From assembly GCF_900129505.1 (NCBI RefSeq), contig NZ_LT670818.1, forward strand, positions 5,985,001 to 6,049,000: DNA of 64,000 nt, read 5' to 3'. The translations under genes were made by a program, and so were the position numbers. Under the pieces are notes generated by a model. The model made no database searches and had not been told where the DNA came from. It saw nothing but the letters and a program-made list of their open reading frames with translations. Numbering within the stretch: the stretch's first letter is position 1; every line of letters begins with the position of its first letter. Below are positions 8,718 through 17,383 of the stretch, piece after piece. This DNA comes from Bradyrhizobium erythrophlei. Lineage in GTDB: Bacteria > Pseudomonadota > Alphaproteobacteria > Rhizobiales > Xanthobacteraceae.

Positions 8718-9707
8718 TTATGCCGTCTCGTGCAGCGCACGCCGCTTGTCGGTTTCCCAATAGCCGGCGCCGAAGCGAGGCGAGGCCGCGACCTTGCCGC
8801 GAACGATCGCATTCTTGCCGGGCTCCGCCGCAGGCCCGGCACCGATGACAGAGGCCTGACCGAGTTGTCGCACGTCGCGCGGCGCAACGCTGAAATGGCG
8901 GCTGAAACTGCGCGAGAAGTGCGAGACGTTCTTGAAGCCGACTTCATAGGCGACCTCGGCCACCGTCCGGTGGCCTTTCGGGTCGGCCACAAGAATCTCG
9001 TAGGCCTTTTGCAGCCGCTTGACCTGCACGAACTGTCCGACGGTGGTCTCGTCGTCGTTGAACAGGCTGTAAAGATAGCTCATCGAGATACGGCTGCTTT
9101 CGGCAATCTTCTTCGGCGAGAGGTTCTGGTCGCCGAGATGCTTTTCGATGAAATCGAAGATCCGGCGGCGCAGCTGGTAGCGGGTGTTGCGGACGTCGGT
9201 GGCCGCGCCACGATCCTCGGTGCCGATCGTCAGCGCGACGAAACTGACGATTTCGGTGGCGAGCGCCTGCGGATTCGGCGGGGCGCGGTCGGCGAACAGC
9301 TCCGCAATGCCCTTGACCAGGTCGACCAGCAGGCACGTCATCCGCTCGTTGGCGCCGAAGCGGCCGCCGACGTGATCCTCGATCGAGACCAGGCGGCCGC
9401 GGAGTTCGGTAGCGGGGATATGCACCATCAATAGCTGCGAACGCGGCGCCGATGAAAGCTCATACGACCCAAGCTGACTGAGCAGGATGTATTCCCCGGT
9501 GCTGGTCACTCGGATCTGGCCGTTCTGGGTGAAGGTGACGCAGCCGGAGACGGGAATGGCCAGAATGTAGAATGCGTCGCGCACGGCCTCGACGCGCTCC
9601 CAGCTCCATACAAAGGGCTGCTCGGCGGCGATATTGTCGATGATGAGCCGGCCGATCTGGATCCGCCGGGTCGTGGTCAGGTTGCTTCGGATGACAGTGT
9701 CGTGCAT
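8718..9707 (-). CDS. AraC family transcriptional regulator (AraC-binding-like N-terminal domain)
   Basis: A 329-residue cytoplasmic DNA-binding regulator. The C-terminal AraC/XylS module (about 210-305) contains two helix-turn-helix units: KIAESSRISMSYLYSLF and TVAEVAYEVGFKNVSHFSRS, followed by the typical FSVAPRDVRQL ending. The N-terminal half resembles the AraC-binding-like domain of regulators such as FeaR (tyramine/phenylethylamine oxidation) and probably senses a small molecule. It lies between the phosphatase (same strand) and the DeoR regulator, near a copper amine oxidase, so control of amine catabolism is a reasonable inference. Confidence 0.88.
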   Translation of the reverse strand: MHDTVIRSNLTTTRRIQIGRLIIDNIAAEQPFVWSWERVEAVRDAFYILAIPVSGCVTFTQNGQIRVTSTGEYILLSQLGSYELSSAPRSQLLMVHIPATELRGRLVSIEDHVGGRFGANERMTCLLVDLVKGIAELFADRAPPNPQALATEIVSFVALTIGTEDRGAATDVRNTRYQLRRRIFDFIEKHLGDQNLSPKKIAESSRISMSYLYSLFNDDETTVGQFVQVKRLQKAYEILVADPKGHRTVAEVAYEVGFKNVSHFSRSFSRHFSVAPRDVRQLGQASVIGAGPAAEPGKNAIVRGKVAASPRFGAGYWETDKRRALHETA

Positions 9708-9762
9708 GGCATTTTACTCGTGTTGGGTGGCGATCGAACCGTGGTGGATCGTGCTGGCAAGG

Positions 9763-10602
9763 TTAGCGCTGGGCGACGATGACCTCCGTTCCGGCGTCGC
9801 GGAGCGCTTTCGCCAGCGCTCCCTCGGGTTGCCGGTCGGTGACGAAGCGGTCGATCTCGGTCCATTGCGCGAAGACGGTGAGGGCGCGCTGCTCGAATTT
9901 GCTGTGATCGGCGACGATGATGGCCTCGGCCGCGCGCTTGACCATCGCGCCGTAGATCGCGCCGGCCTCTTCATCGGCGTCGTTGATTCCCCGGCCACCG
10001 ACGCCCGTCGCCCCCACGATGGCGCGGTTGGCCTCGTAGCTGTTGATGCTGGCGATGGTCTGGGTGCCGAAAACATAGCCTTCAGTCGAGTGATAGCGTC
10101 CGGGGCAGCACAGAATCCTTATCGAAGGATTGGCCGCCAGCGCGCCGGCGATCGCAAAGTCGTTGATGATGACGGTGATGTCCCTCGCCTTCGCGGCAAG
10201 GCGGCGCGCGACGTGAAATGTCGTGGCGCCGGCGCCCAGCATCAGCACCTCGTTGGGCTGCACAATGTCGGCGATAACGGCGGCAATGGCTTCGCGCTCA
10301 GCGATCATCAGCCGCTTGCGATCGACCAGCGAAGGCTCCAGCGCGAACGGTCGCGACGCGCCGCCATAGGTACGGTTGATCAGCTTCTGGTGCTGCAGTT
10401 CCATCAAATCACGGCGGATCGTCTCGCCGGATACGCCGAGTACGGCGGCGAGCTCCGAGGCCCGCAGGGTAGGTGCTGCGGTGAGTTGCGAGATAATGTG
10501 CTTGTGGCGCGCCGTCTTGGAGAAGCGGTCGCCGTCCTGACGCCGCGATTTCCTCATCGCGACCGTGTCGGTGTCGTTGTCAGGCGTGGGCTCGCTAACC
10601 AT
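9763..10602 (-). CDS. DeoR family transcriptional regulator
   Basis: About 279 residues. The N-terminal winged helix reads ASELAAVLGVSGETIRRDL followed by LINRTYGG, the classic DeoR signature. The C-terminal sensor domain is the DeoRC phosphosugar-isomerase-like fold (GAGATTFHVARRLA; VGATGVGGRGINDADEEA; VADHSKFEQRA). DeoR proteins usually respond to phosphorylated intermediates, which fits the adjacent kinases. ATG 10602 is preferred; an in-frame start 14 codons upstream is possible. It is divergent from the class III PLP gene, and a perfect palindrome at 10676-10692 lies between them as a probable operator. Confidence 0.9.
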   Translation of the reverse strand: MVSEPTPDNDTDTVAMRKSRRQDGDRFSKTARHKHIISQLTAAPTLRASELAAVLGVSGETIRRDLMELQHQKLINRTYGGASRPFALEPSLVDRKRLMIAEREAIAAVIADIVQPNEVLMLGAGATTFHVARRLAAKARDITVIINDFAIAGALAANPSIRILCCPGRYHSTEGYVFGTQTIASINSYEANRAIVGATGVGGRGINDADEEAGAIYGAMVKRAAEAIIVADHSKFEQRALTVFAQWTEIDRFVTDRQPEGALAKALRDAGTEVIVAQR

Positions 10603-10675
10603 TGATCCTCGAACGAACCGAAATCCGGCGGCGCGGTTTCGCAAGTAAGAGCTTCCTGCGGAACACGTTGTAAGT

Positions 10676-10692
10676 CCACATCAATGATGTGG
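10676..10692. promoter_or_regulatory. Perfect 17-base palindrome, candidate DeoR operator
   Basis: CCACATCAATGATGTGG has two perfect 8-base arms around a single central A. It sits 74 bases upstream of the DeoR gene start in the 341-base divergent gap to the PLP enzyme gene at 10944. The rest of the gap is AT-richer than its surroundings and shows no gene. A DeoR-type dimer or tetramer could bind here and control both directions; the assignment is by position only. Confidence 0.55.
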
Positions 10693-10943
10693 CACTTTCC
10701 CCATTTGTTGGGCAGCAGAATGCATACGAGTTAGGCAGATGCCACAAATTGCCATGAATGATGATTTTCTGTGTGGGATTCCGTGATAGTGGCCGTGCTC
10801 CTCTAAAGCATTGCCAGGGTTGTGGTGTTGTTGTGGAAACTCCCACCTTGGATCAAGGTATTCGCGCCGCGAAGAAGCGATGATCCCCGTGTGCTGCGGG
10901 AGGCGCGCCGCGGGTCGGCGAGCTGTGCCGGGAAGGAGACGTC

Positions 10944-12284
10944 GTGCCGCGCGACAAGGAGATTCTGGCTTTGAATGCCTTCGACCCGAAGGCGCCGGCA
11001 TCCGCGAAGCCGGAATTGCGCGCGGCACTGGAACGCCGGATGCGGTTGTTCGGTTCGAACTCGGTGCTGTTCTATCAGGAGCCAATCCGGATGCTGCGCG
11101 CCGAGGGCGTGTGGATGCTTGACGCCGATGGTCGCCGCTATCTCGATGTCTACAACAACGTTCCGTCGGTCGGGCATTCGCACCCGGCTGTCGTCGAGGC
11201 GATCCGTCGGCAAGTCGGTGAGCTCAACACCCACACCCGTTACCTGAACGATGTCGTCGATAGCTATGCGGAGCGGCTGCTCGCGACGTTCCCCGCGCAG
11301 ATCGGTCGTCTCGTTCTGACCTGCACCGGCAGCGAGGCCAATGATCTTGCGCTGCGGATCGTGCAGGCGACCACCGGCGGCACCGGCTTCATCGTCACCG
11401 AGGCCGCCTATCACGGCAATACCGCGGCGGTGACCAATGTGTCGCCCTCGTCGCGCGCGGGCCGCCCGCCGCCACATGTGCGGCTCGTCCCCGCGCCGGA
11501 GTCGTTTCGTTCCCCGGGCAAGGATCTCGGCGCACGCTTCGCAGCAGCCGTGACGGATGCGATCGCGGATCTCGAGAGCAGCGGCGTCAAGTTCGCGGGG
11601 CTGCTGGCCGACACGATCTTTTCGAGCGACGGCGTTTATGCCGATCCCCCGGGCTTCCTCGCTCCGGCGATCGAGGTCGTGCACGCCAAGGGCGGTCTGT
11701 TCATCGCCGATGAGGTGCAGCCCGGGTTCGGCCGGACCGGCACGGCATTCTGGGGTTTCGCGCGGCATGGCGTGAGCCCCGACATCGTCACCATGGGCAA
11801 GCCGATGGGTAATGGCTTTCCGATGGGCGGCGTGGCGACGCGGCCGGAGCTAATGGACACCTTCACCGCCGAGGTGAAGTATTTCAATACGTTCGGTGGC
11901 AACCCCGTCGCCGCAGCGGCGGGCCTCGCCGTCCTCGACGTCATCCGCGATGAAGGCCTGATGGAAAATGCCCGCACGGTCGGCGGCTATCTGATGGACG
12001 GGCTGCGTGAGATCGGCAATCGTCACATCCAGATAGGCGACATCCGCGGTTCCGGCCTGTTCGTCGGGCTCGAACTGGTGCGAGATCGCGAATCGAAGGA
12101 GCCGGCGCCCGAGATCGCCAGCCGGATGATCAACGGATTGCGTGATCGTGGCATCCTCATCGGCGCCGCTGGTCCTTACGGCAGCACGCTGAAGATCCGC
12201 CCGCCGCTCTGTTTCACCAGGGAGAACGCCGACATGGTGGTGTCGGCCTGCGACGCGGTGCTGGGCGACATCTCCGCGGCGTGA
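10944..12284 (+). CDS. Class III PLP-dependent aminotransferase-fold enzyme, ethanolamine-phosphate phospho-lyase-like
   Basis: A 446-residue fold-type I PLP enzyme. Markers are the GHSHP motif after YLDVYNNV, the CTGSEANDLALRI cofactor loop, IADEVQPGFGRTG (Asp contacting the pyridine) and Lys286 in TMGKPMGNG as the Schiff-base lysine. Start is GTG 10944 with GGAAGGAG 5 bases upstream. The family includes 4-aminobutyrate and alanine-glyoxylate aminotransferases, but the NNVPSVGHSHP and RYLND features and the neighbouring kinases favour the phospho-lyase branch. That branch splits O-phospho-amino-alcohols into aldehyde, ammonia and phosphate. An ordinary omega-transaminase remains the alternative. 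Confidence 0.85.
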   Translation: MPRDKEILALNAFDPKAPASAKPELRAALERRMRLFGSNSVLFYQEPIRMLRAEGVWMLDADGRRYLDVYNNVPSVGHSHPAVVEAIRRQVGELNTHTRYLNDVVDSYAERLLATFPAQIGRLVLTCTGSEANDLALRIVQATTGGTGFIVTEAAYHGNTAAVTNVSPSSRAGRPPPHVRLVPAPESFRSPGKDLGARFAAAVTDAIADLESSGVKFAGLLADTIFSSDGVYADPPGFLAPAIEVVHAKGGLFIADEVQPGFGRTGTAFWGFARHGVSPDIVTMGKPMGNGFPMGGVATRPELMDTFTAEVKYFNTFGGNPVAAAAGLAVLDVIRDEGLMENARTVGGYLMDGLREIGNRHIQIGDIRGSGLFVGLELVRDRESKEPAPEIASRMINGLRDRGILIGAAGPYGSTLKIRPPLCFTRENADMVVSACDAVLGDISAA

Positions 12285-12332
12285 TCCCGCCGGCGATCAA
12301 AGCAGCCGCCTCGTCATACAGAGATGTACGGC

Positions 12333-12364
12333 TCCGCTCCGCCAGGACATGCTGACGGAGCGGA
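12333..12364. terminator. Hairpin between convergent genes, possible bidirectional terminator
   Basis: A 9-base stem (TCCGCTCCG and CGGAGCGGA) with a 14-base loop lies between the stops of the convergent PLP enzyme and copper amine oxidase genes. No strong T-tract follows on either strand, so intrinsic termination is uncertain. Confidence 0.4.
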
Positions 12365-12370
12365 TCGCGG

Positions 12371-14329
12371 TCAGGTGCCGGCAGCGTGGGCGCAGCAGCT
12401 CGCCTCGTTCACCTCGGCGGGCAGGTCGATGCAGGGGTTGCCGTCGAAGAAGCCGTGCGGCACCAGCTTGAATCCGGTGGAGATACAGGGCTGGACCGGG
12501 AAGTCCTCGAGGCGAACCGGGTGATGCAGTCCGAACACGTGCCAGAGCACGATATCGGCATTCTTGATTCCGCGGTCCTGCTTGACGAAGTCGGCGATTC
12601 CACCGGCGCCGTCCGAATGATTCATGTATTCGCCGCCCGGATAACGCTCGTCGGGATCGAAGGCGGTGACCCAGACGTGGTTCTGGACGAAGCTCGAGCG
12701 CTTGCCCGACGGCGAATTCGGGCTGACGAAGGGCGTCACGCAATTCATCGCCTCCAGCTTGTAGCTGACCGGCGTGCCCGCATAATTGGTCTTGTTCGGG
12801 TTGACCACCTTCCAGTAGCGCTGGCTTGCCGGATTGGCCCGGCGCGCCGCCTTGAGCTCGGTGTCGAGCACCGTTTCGCTTTCATAGAACGCGTTGCCGT
12901 AGGGATTCTCCGGTCCTTCCGGCTCCGCATAGGTGTTGCATTCGACGAAGCTGTTCTGGTCGCCGTCGACCGCCATGTCGAGGCGGGCGCAGAAGATATG
13001 CTGATGGATATGGCCGACCACGCCGGGCAGCACTTCGCGGGCGTATTTGCCGGGCTGGCCCGGCAGGCAAGCGGCGGTGTTGATGATGCCGGTCGCCTTC
13101 ATTTCGAATTCGATCGAGCCGTCGATGTGGAAATACCAGTACAGCGCGTACTCGTAGTTGCCGACGGTGCAGATGGTCGAGACTACCAGCTTGCGGGCGC
13201 GCCGGATCTCGGCGCGGTCGGTGCGGAAATCCCAGTGCTTCCACAACAGACCGGAATCCTCCTCGTGGATGCAGATCGCCTTTTCGATCGTCATCACGTC
13301 GCCGTTCATCGTGTTCAGATACACGTCGAGATATTCGATGACGCCAAGGCAGTCGCAGCCGAGCTTCAGCGAATTGGCTAGCTTGCCGATGCCGTATTCG
13401 CCAATGTCGAACACGTTCTTGCGGAAGTGGCCGTTGACGGGGCTGCCATAGGGCACCACCATCTCGACCAGCGAGGCGCGGTGCGCCACGTGGCGGCCGT
13501 CATACTTGATATCATGCAGCGTCAGGGCCTCGCGGGCATTGAAGCCGACCAGGAAGGACCATTTGTCCCAGGTCAGATGGCTGCCCTCGACCTTGAAGTT
13601 GACGCCTTCCGGCTGGACCACGTCGATCGGCTTCAGCGGCTTGCGCTTGGACTTGATAAATTCCTTTTCGTAGTTGGCTTCCCTGGTCGGGATCGGAATT
13701 GCGCCGTAATCGTCGACGCGGATGACCTCCCAGGTCTTCAGGTCGATCACGGCGTTGAGGCCCTCGATCGGATGGGCGTAGAAATTCTCGTTCTCGAGCA
13801 GGCGCTGCCAGGCGAACACGTGGCACAAGTGCCGCCCCTCTTCGCCGGGGATCGAGAAGTTGCCTGCCGACCACGGATCGACGCAGACCGTCTTCATGTC
13901 GGTGATGCCGCGACGCTTGCAGCCGGCGATGAACTCCGGATGCTCGCGCACGAAGCCTTCGATGGCGAGGAACTGCTCGAGCTGGATCATCGGCCGCGCC
14001 GCCGGAAATTCCCTGCGCGAGGTGATCACGCCCTTGTCGAGCGAGACGAACAGCCGCGTCACGCCGACGGTCTTGGTGCTGAAGACGCTGACCCGCGCGT
14101 TCCGCGCGATCGGGGCCCCCGGCTTGAACGATCGGACCACTTTCTTTTCCGGTTCCAGAAGTTCGATCGTCTCGAACCTCGTGTCCACGCCATAGGGCGG
14201 ATCTTTGTTGACAATGGCGGCGACCTTGGCGATCTCCGCAGGCGTCAGGGCCTGCAGCGGATGCAGGACGGACAGCGCGTCCGCCTTTGTCGCCGTATGG
14301 CAGCAATCGATGTCTTCCGCGATGCTCAT
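12371..14329 (-). CDS. Copper amine oxidase (primary-amine oxidase, TPQ type)
   Basis: A 652-residue copper/topaquinone amine oxidase that oxidises primary amines to aldehyde, ammonia and hydrogen peroxide. The cofactor precursor is Tyr392 in TVGNYEYALYW. Copper ligands are His442 and His444 in HIHQHIFCARLD and His603 in GLHHPVRLEDFPVQP. The likely catalytic base is Asp308 in NVFDIGEYGIG. The length matches the bacterial cytoplasmic enzymes (about 640-660) and no signal peptide is seen. Start ATG 14329 has GGAG about 9 bases upstream. The APC permease gene lies directly upstream on the same strand and probably brings in the amine. The preferred amine cannot be read from sequence. Confidence 0.95.
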   Translation of the reverse strand: MSIAEDIDCCHTATKADALSVLHPLQALTPAEIAKVAAIVNKDPPYGVDTRFETIELLEPEKKVVRSFKPGAPIARNARVSVFSTKTVGVTRLFVSLDKGVITSRREFPAARPMIQLEQFLAIEGFVREHPEFIAGCKRRGITDMKTVCVDPWSAGNFSIPGEEGRHLCHVFAWQRLLENENFYAHPIEGLNAVIDLKTWEVIRVDDYGAIPIPTREANYEKEFIKSKRKPLKPIDVVQPEGVNFKVEGSHLTWDKWSFLVGFNAREALTLHDIKYDGRHVAHRASLVEMVVPYGSPVNGHFRKNVFDIGEYGIGKLANSLKLGCDCLGVIEYLDVYLNTMNGDVMTIEKAICIHEEDSGLLWKHWDFRTDRAEIRRARKLVVSTICTVGNYEYALYWYFHIDGSIEFEMKATGIINTAACLPGQPGKYAREVLPGVVGHIHQHIFCARLDMAVDGDQNSFVECNTYAEPEGPENPYGNAFYESETVLDTELKAARRANPASQRYWKVVNPNKTNYAGTPVSYKLEAMNCVTPFVSPNSPSGKRSSFVQNHVWVTAFDPDERYPGGEYMNHSDGAGGIADFVKQDRGIKNADIVLWHVFGLHHPVRLEDFPVQPCISTGFKLVPHGFFDGNPCIDLPAEVNEASCCAHAAGT

Positions 14330-14389
14330 GGTTTCTTCTCCTGTTTTTGACCGTGGTTGCTGCGAAAGGGACCCTTCGGTCCCGTTGTC

Positions 14390-15820
14390 TCATTCAAAGG
14401 CGCGGCCGAGTCTCGCGTAGATCTCGGGTCGGCGCGACCGCACCCAGATCGCGAAAGCGAACCCGATCGCGCCGATCAGCGCGAGCAGGCTCGGGAAGGC
14501 ATTGACGATGCGGGAGTCCGACCCGCTCACCAGCGACAGATTGAACGCCATCAGGACCAGGCAGGTGCCGAGGCCGGCGGTGCTCAGCGCCGGCGCGATC
14601 AGCCGATGCCAGAGACCGATGCCCTGGGCATTCCTGCTGAAGAAGGCGATGACCGCGATCGACACCATGATCTGGATGACGAGAATGCCAAGGCTGGCAA
14701 AGGTCCCCATCCAGGCGAACACCACCGCATAAGGGTCCTGTCTGGTCAACGCGAAGGCAGCCGTGGCGCCCATCCCTATCAAGGTTTGCACCGCGCCGGC
14801 GACATGGGGCGATTCATGATCGCGATGCGTCCTTGCGAATCCGCTCCACGCCAGGCCTTCGCGGCCGATCGCGAAAAAGTAGCGGTTGATGGTGCTGTGG
14901 AACGACAGCCCGCAAGCGAACAGGCTGGCGAGCAGCAGCACGTTCATCACCAACGCCGTGCCCGGGCCGAGCAGTCTGTCGATGGCGTTGAGGTAGAGCG
15001 TCGCGGTGTTCTTCGTGGCCTCGGCAAGGATATTCGACGGGCCGTAATAGACCGAAATCGCCCAGGTCGAGAAGGCGTAGAAGATGGCGATCAGCAGCAC
15101 CGAGACGTAGGTCGCCGTGGGGATGGTGCGCGCCGGATCGCGCGCCTCCTCGCCGAAGATCACGGTGGCCTCGATCCCGATGAAGGATGAGACCACGAAC
15201 ACCAGCGCGACGCCGAAGCCGCTCGAGAACATCGCATGCGGCCCGAACGGCGCGACGCTGATGTGTTCGGGGCCGCCGCCGGTGACCAGGATGGCGATCC
15301 CCAGCAGCAGCAGGATCGCGATCTCCGCGATCATGCAGAACCCGAGCACTTTGCCGCTAAACGCGATGTGCCGCTTGCCGCACAGATAGACGGCTGCACC
15401 GAGGCAAAACGCGTAGACCCACCAGGGGATGTCGGGACCGCCATGCGAGGTCACGATGGCGTTGGAGAAGAAGCCGAACATGCCGTACACCGCGATATCG
15501 ATCGCGTTGTAGGTGGCGAGCGCGATCAGCGCGCCGGCGACGCCGAGCGGGCGGCCGAGCCCCGCGGTGATATAGGGATAGAATCCGCCGGCGCTGGCGA
15601 CGAAGCGATTCATGGTGGTGAAGCCCACGCTGAACAGCAGGTACAGCAAGCCGACAAGCAGAAACGTGCCGGGCACGCCCGGGCCGTTGCCGAACGCGAA
15701 GGCCGCCGGCGTGACGCCGACGACCGCGGTGAGCGGAGCGGCGGCGGCGACGACGAAAAATACCACATGGGCAACTCCGACGGCATCGCGCCGCAACTTG
15801 TTCGGAGACTGTCCATCCAT
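14390..15820 (-). CDS. APC family amino acid/amine permease
   Basis: About 476 residues with roughly 12 hydrophobic segments; an amino acid-polyamine-organocation secondary transporter. N-terminal landmarks (VVFFVVAAAAPLTAVVG, TMNRFVASAGGFYPYI) are typical of the family; the SAGGFYPY region forms part of the substrate site. Start 15820 is chosen for GGAAGG 10 bases upstream; ATG 15838 is the alternative. The much longer open frame further upstream is low-complexity Arg-rich and was discarded. The gene reads into the copper amine oxidase gene (60-base gap), so uptake plus oxidation of an amine is the likely unit. Confidence 0.88.
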   Translation of the reverse strand: MDGQSPNKLRRDAVGVAHVVFFVVAAAAPLTAVVGVTPAAFAFGNGPGVPGTFLLVGLLYLLFSVGFTTMNRFVASAGGFYPYITAGLGRPLGVAGALIALATYNAIDIAVYGMFGFFSNAIVTSHGGPDIPWWVYAFCLGAAVYLCGKRHIAFSGKVLGFCMIAEIAILLLLGIAILVTGGGPEHISVAPFGPHAMFSSGFGVALVFVVSSFIGIEATVIFGEEARDPARTIPTATYVSVLLIAIFYAFSTWAISVYYGPSNILAEATKNTATLYLNAIDRLLGPGTALVMNVLLLASLFACGLSFHSTINRYFFAIGREGLAWSGFARTHRDHESPHVAGAVQTLIGMGATAAFALTRQDPYAVVFAWMGTFASLGILVIQIMVSIAVIAFFSRNAQGIGLWHRLIAPALSTAGLGTCLVLMAFNLSLVSGSDSRIVNAFPSLLALIGAIGFAFAIWVRSRRPEIYARLGRAFE

Positions 15821-16171
15821 TGACGCCTGGCCTTCCATGTTCGCGGCAACACCGGTGTCGCACGAGATCTGATCGGCGCAGTTTGGCTGCGGCACCCGGG
15901 CCGCCGGCGGGCTGACGAAGCTCCTGCTGCGGAAGCCGCGGTTGCCGTCCCGCATTGCGGGACAGGTGCTGCTCGCCGATCGCGCACGAACGACGCATGG
16001 TGGAGCAAAAGCGAGCCACAAGATTGACAGTAGACGCCAATTGCGGTCCGCTCGTGAAGATCGGGCAAAGCGCGCTAGGGAATGCGAGCGTTCGTCTGGG
16101 GGAAACTTGATGGGTCGCAGCGGCCGGCCGAACTCTGTGCCACGGGTCCAATTCTTTGTGTCTTTGCCTTT

Positions 16172-16193
16172 GCGTTCCATCGCCTGAGAACGC
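16172..16193. promoter_or_regulatory. Inverted repeat GCGTTC-N10-GAACGC upstream of a -24/-12 promoter
   Basis: Six-base perfect arms lie immediately upstream of the sigma-54-like element at 16196. The whole 428-base gap between the divergent permease (15820) and AraC (16249) genes shows no gene; it also holds a TTGACA at 16023-16028. The repeat may be an activator or autoregulatory site. Short arms keep confidence low. Confidence 0.35.
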
Positions 16194-16195
16194 TC

Positions 16196-16211
16196 TGGCG
16201 TACTTCTTGCT
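16196..16211 (+). promoter_or_regulatory. Sigma-54 (-24/-12) type promoter
   Basis: TGGCGTACTTCTTGCT matches the RpoN consensus TGGCAC-N5-TTGCW, with invariant GG and GC separated by exactly 10 bases. A transcript would begin about 12 bases downstream, near 16222, leaving a leader of about 27 bases before the AraC-type gene at 16249. This would tie the regulator to nitrogen status, which fits amine and amide use as nitrogen sources. Confidence 0.5.
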
Positions 16212-16248
16212 TAAAAAGATGGGCTTCTCCCCTCTCAAGGTGGTGGCA

Positions 16249-17280
16249 ATGTCTCAATCAGGAACGATTGCCGCGGGCCCAGTGCAGGAATTGCTCTCGG
16301 GCCTGGTCAGATGGCGGCCGGAATCCGCGGGGATCAATGCCCGCGCGGGAATTCCGCGCGCGGCCTTGGATGACCCCCAGGAAATGCTGCCGTTGGCGGC
16401 CTTCACGTCGATGCTCGAGGCGGCCGCATATGAATCCGGCAATCGCACGCTTGGGCTGGAACTGGGCAAGGAGTTCAAGATTTCGGCGCTGGGACCGATC
16501 ACCCATGTCATGCAAACCGCCCAAACCGTGGGCGACGCGCTGGAGAGTTTCAACCGCTTCTTCGAGAGCGTGCAGACCACCACGCGCAGTGTCCTGTCGG
16601 TGAGCGACGGCACCGCGCGACTGGTCTATTCGATCCAGGATCCCGCCATCCGCTTCCGCGAGCAGGATGCCGGTTTCACGCTGGCCATCGAATATTCGAT
16701 GCTGGCGAGTTTTCTAGGGCCGGCCTGGCAGGCGAGTAGCGTCGATTTCGAGCATTCCGCCGGCGACGATCTGCCGTTCTATCAGCAGCACTTCGCATGC
16801 GCGCTGCGGTTCCGAAGGCGGGAGAACGCGCTGCTGTTCCCGGCGCGCTTTCTCGACGTCTCGCTGAAGCAGGCCGATTGCAACCTGCATGCGCGGCTCA
16901 AGGTCGATCTGGCCGACTCGATCCGGCAACGGACCTTGCGGCTCGATCTGGTCCGCGGCATCGAGGCCTGGATCGCGGGCTCGCTGTGCCGGTCTGCCGC
17001 GACCGACATCGAGGTGGCAGCGGGCGATTTCGGCATGAGTACAAGGTCGTTCCAGCGCAAGCTCGCCGACCACGGCGTCAACTATCTCGACATTCGCAAC
17101 CGGGTTCGATCGCACATCGCCAAATGCATGTTGGCCGAAACCAGTATTCCCGTCACCTCGATTGCCCTCCAGCTCGGATATAGTGAAACCAGCGCGTTTT
17201 CGCGCGGCTTCAAGATCCAGGTCGGGGAGACGCCGGCTGAATTTCGCAAGCGCGAGAAACTGGCCATCTTGCTTTCTTGA
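16249..17280 (+). CDS. AraC family regulator with arabinose-binding-type N-terminal domain (ArgR/OruR-like)
   Basis: About 343 residues. The N-terminal domain (about 1-200; MLPLAAFTSMLEAAAYESGN, TLGLELGKEFKISALGPI) is the type found in AraC regulators of the OruR/VirF-like group. The C-terminal HTH has two helices (DFGMSTRSFQRKLADHG; PVTSIALQLGYSETSAFSRG) and ends in GETPAEFRKREK. Start 16249 was chosen from an AAGGTGG sequence upstream and loss of family character further 5'; ATG 16219 is an alternative. It is divergent from the amine permease and upstream of the LuxR regulator, so its target could be either the amine oxidase unit or the amide importer. Confidence 0.88.
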   Translation: MSQSGTIAAGPVQELLSGLVRWRPESAGINARAGIPRAALDDPQEMLPLAAFTSMLEAAAYESGNRTLGLELGKEFKISALGPITHVMQTAQTVGDALESFNRFFESVQTTTRSVLSVSDGTARLVYSIQDPAIRFREQDAGFTLAIEYSMLASFLGPAWQASSVDFEHSAGDDLPFYQQHFACALRFRRRENALLFPARFLDVSLKQADCNLHARLKVDLADSIRQRTLRLDLVRGIEAWIAGSLCRSAATDIEVAAGDFGMSTRSFQRKLADHGVNYLDIRNRVRSHIAKCMLAETSIPVTSIALQLGYSETSAFSRGFKIQVGETPAEFRKREKLAILLS

Positions 17281-17383
17281 GACCGGTCCGGGTTGCCGCG
17301 ACCGGCGCGCGTTCGCCAGCTACAACCCGCGGCCGGGTAGGAGCTATGATTTCGAAGGTCGGAGTGAATTGTCCTGGAGACCA

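Noticed and set aside
15821..16180. Longer N-terminus for the APC permease (120 extra residues)
   Set aside because: The added region is Arg/Ser-rich without membrane or signal character, lies in the divergent promoter region, and a Shine-Dalgarno supports the 15820 start.
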